Source: Microbacteriaceae bacterium | GTDB lineage: Bacteria; Actinomycetota; Actinomycetes; Actinomycetales; Microbacteriaceae | Length of the DNA: 6,885 nt | Reading direction: 5' to 3' | Assembly: GCA_026785785.1 (NCBI GenBank) | Contig: JAJAZI010000320.1 | Span: 1-6,885, forward strand | Shown: positions 6,139 through 6,885 of the stretch, one piece after another | Numbering within the stretch: the first letter of the stretch is position 1 | Layout: every line of letters starts with the position of its first letter | The notes under the pieces: generated by a model | Databases searched by the model: none | What the model was told of the DNA's origin: nothing | Seen by the model: only the letters and a program-made list of their open reading frames with translations | Translations under genes and position numbers: made by a program

Positions 6139-6143
6139 TCCTC
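6118..6143. promoter_or_regulatory. Operator-like inverted repeat O1 over the promoter
   Basis: AAGGACAGAC-N6-GTCTATCCTC on +; the two 10-bp arms are complementary at 8 of 10 positions. It has the same arm sequence and 6-bp spacer as the repeat at 6307-6332. On the minus strand its leading arm, GAGGATAGAC, is identical to that of the other site. It overlaps the proposed -35. The dyad size suits a dimeric helix-turn-helix regulator such as a TetR-type protein; the regulator is not encoded in the window. Confidence 0.6.
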
Positions 6144-6215
6144 ATCACACCCCCAATGCGAGGCACGCGAGAGAGGGGAACTTGGGCACGGAATTCGCAG
6201 AGATGCCGCACACCG

Positions 6216-6232
6216 GCAACGATTTCCGTTGC
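6216..6232. other. Short perfect dyad between the two operators
   Basis: GCAACG and CGTTGC flank ATTTC, giving a perfect 6-bp dyad of 17 bp in total. It lies about midway between the two larger repeats but does not share their sequence. It could be another protein site or chance. Confidence 0.25.
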
Positions 6233-6306
6233 GATGGGTGTTCTCGTGTGCGAAATTGGCAATGTATACCGATGCATCTACCCGCAACCGGGGTACAAGC
6301 CAGGAA

Positions 6307-6332
6307 GAGGATAGACCAAATTGTCTATCCTC
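6307..6332. promoter_or_regulatory. Operator-like perfect inverted repeat O2
   Basis: GAGGATAGAC-CAAATT-GTCTATCCTC is a perfect 10-bp dyad with a 6-bp spacer. No T-tract follows the dyad on either strand, the loop is AT-rich, and a near-copy lies over the promoter. A DNA-binding site therefore fits better than a terminator. The centre-to-centre distance to O1 is 189 bp. No convincing -10 is seen at a proper distance from it. Confidence 0.65.
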
Positions 6333-6341
6333 GGGGGGCGC

Positions 6342-6374
6342 AAAAAAACGCCCCGCGCGTGAGCGCGGGGCGTT
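6342..6374 (-). terminator. Rho-independent terminator of glgP
   Basis: A perfect 12-bp stem AACGCCCCGCGC/GCGCGGGGCGTT (6347-6358 and 6363-6374) has a 4-nt loop. On the minus strand it leads into an unbroken run of T (6348-6342, two of them in the stem). It lies 16 nt after the stop of the phosphorylase gene and is a textbook intrinsic terminator that isolates the surface locus from glgP transcription. Confidence 0.93.
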
Positions 6375-6390
6375 GGTGGAGCGCGGCGCG

Positions 6391-6885
6391 CTAGTCGGCG
6401 ACCGCGATCAGGCCGAGTTCGGCGGCGCTCGCGAGCAGCGGATGCCGTGGGGTGACGCGCACGTTGTAGCCGAAGCTTCCCGCCCTCGTAAGTGGCACCG
6501 ATCCGACGAACTGCACGGCGACTCCCGGGGTGGCCGTCTCCGGCTCCAGCGCGACGTGATGCGTGCGCTCGAGGTTGTCGCCCTCGCGGGCCCGCCCGTA
6601 GACGACCTCGACCGCGACGTCATCCGGGGTCAACCCGTCGAGCTGGACGTGAGCACGAACGTTGAGGATGTCGCCGACCTGGGGAACTGTGTCCACTCCC
6701 CCCGACTCGACGTGGGTGACGGCGACGAGCGGCCAGGCGTCGCGTACGCGCATTTTCCAGGCCGCGAGCTCACGCGCTCCCGTGAAAGACTTCGAACTGA
6801 TGGTGCGCTCGGCCTCGGCCGCCGGGACGTACAGGCGCGTGACGTACTCCTTGACCATGCGGTCGGCCGACAGCTCGGGCGACAG
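6391..6885 (-). CDS. glgP: Alpha-glucan (glycogen/maltodextrin) phosphorylase, C-terminal part
   Basis: Only the last 164 residues are in the window; the frame is open to the right edge (it begins LSPELSADRM), so the gene starts outside. RMVKEYVTRLYVPAA (visible residues 9-23) and the end, GSFGYNVRVTPRHPLLASA followed by AELGLIAVAD, match the C-terminus of the bacterial alpha-glucan phosphorylase subfamily common in actinobacteria. These cytosolic enzymes use pyridoxal phosphate to release glucose 1-phosphate from alpha-1,4-glucans. The cofactor lysine and active site lie upstream and cannot be checked. The internal ATG at 6858 is not a start, because the coding match continues before it. A strong terminator follows, so the gene appears to be a separate transcription unit from the surface locus. 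Confidence 0.88.
   Translation of the reverse strand: MSPELSADRMVKEYVTRLYVPAAEAERTISSKSFTGARELAAWKMRVRDAWPLVAVTHVESGGVDTVPQVGDILNVRAHVQLDGLTPDDVAVEVVYGRAREGDNLERTHHVALEPETATPGVAVQFVGSVPLTRAGSFGYNVRVTPRHPLLASAAELGLIAVAD

Noticed and set aside
5894..6277. N-terminal extension of the 186-aa exported protein
   Set aside because: It would place residues before a clear signal peptide, run across the promoter and O1, and ignore the Shine-Dalgarno at 5901-5906.
6182..6394. Open + frame of 70 codons
   Set aside because: It starts with TTG without a good Shine-Dalgarno and runs through O2 and the glgP terminator.

Overview
The window is GC-rich with strongly GC-biased third codon positions. It has a class-E-type LAxTG sorting signal, an actinobacterial-style alpha-glucan phosphorylase and SipW-type exported proteins. 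This points to a high-GC Gram-positive (Actinomycetota), with Microbacteriaceae a reasonable guess; the assignment is inference, because no rRNA or marker gene is present.

Layout. Positions 1-405 hold the possible tail of an upstream + strand gene and a leader. Positions 406-1590 (+) encode a lipoprotein with a glycoside hydrolase family 26-like (beta-mannanase-like) barrel. Positions 1591-2087 are poorly coding: a small dyad, a pyrimidine-rich tract, and a minus-strand stretch that looks like the orphan C-terminus of a lost gene. Positions 2088-5893 (all minus) form a five-gene surface-protein locus. In transcription order it encodes a small SipW-type exported protein (186 aa), a second one (189 aa), a third carrying an FN3 domain and a ricin-type beta-trefoil (419 aa), a Sec-exported protein with a C-terminal LASTG sorting signal (244 aa), and the SipW-type Ser/His signal peptidase (196 aa). 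The last four genes are almost continuous (gaps of 2 and 3 nt, then an ATGA overlap). A strong hairpin separates the first gene from the rest. Positions 5894-6340 are a long regulatory region with a candidate promoter, a structured leader and two related large inverted repeats. A textbook terminator and the C-terminus of a glycogen/maltodextrin phosphorylase (glgP, minus, running off the right edge) close the window.

How the genes may work together. The peptidase would mature the three proteins whose signal peptides end in (F/L)W(S/N). These would form or decorate an extracellular fibre or matrix of the TasA/camelysin type. The lectin-like domain could bind glycans, and the LAxTG protein, whose beta-sandwich shares a motif with the 189-aa protein, could tether the assembly to the wall through a sortase E encoded elsewhere. 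The intercistronic hairpin suggests that the first protein is made in excess (major subunit). The two similar dyads, one overlapping the proposed -35 box, suggest repression by a dimeric regulator that is not encoded here. The overall picture, a putative actinobacterial fibre/adhesin locus with a lectin module, is inference from domain content and gene order.
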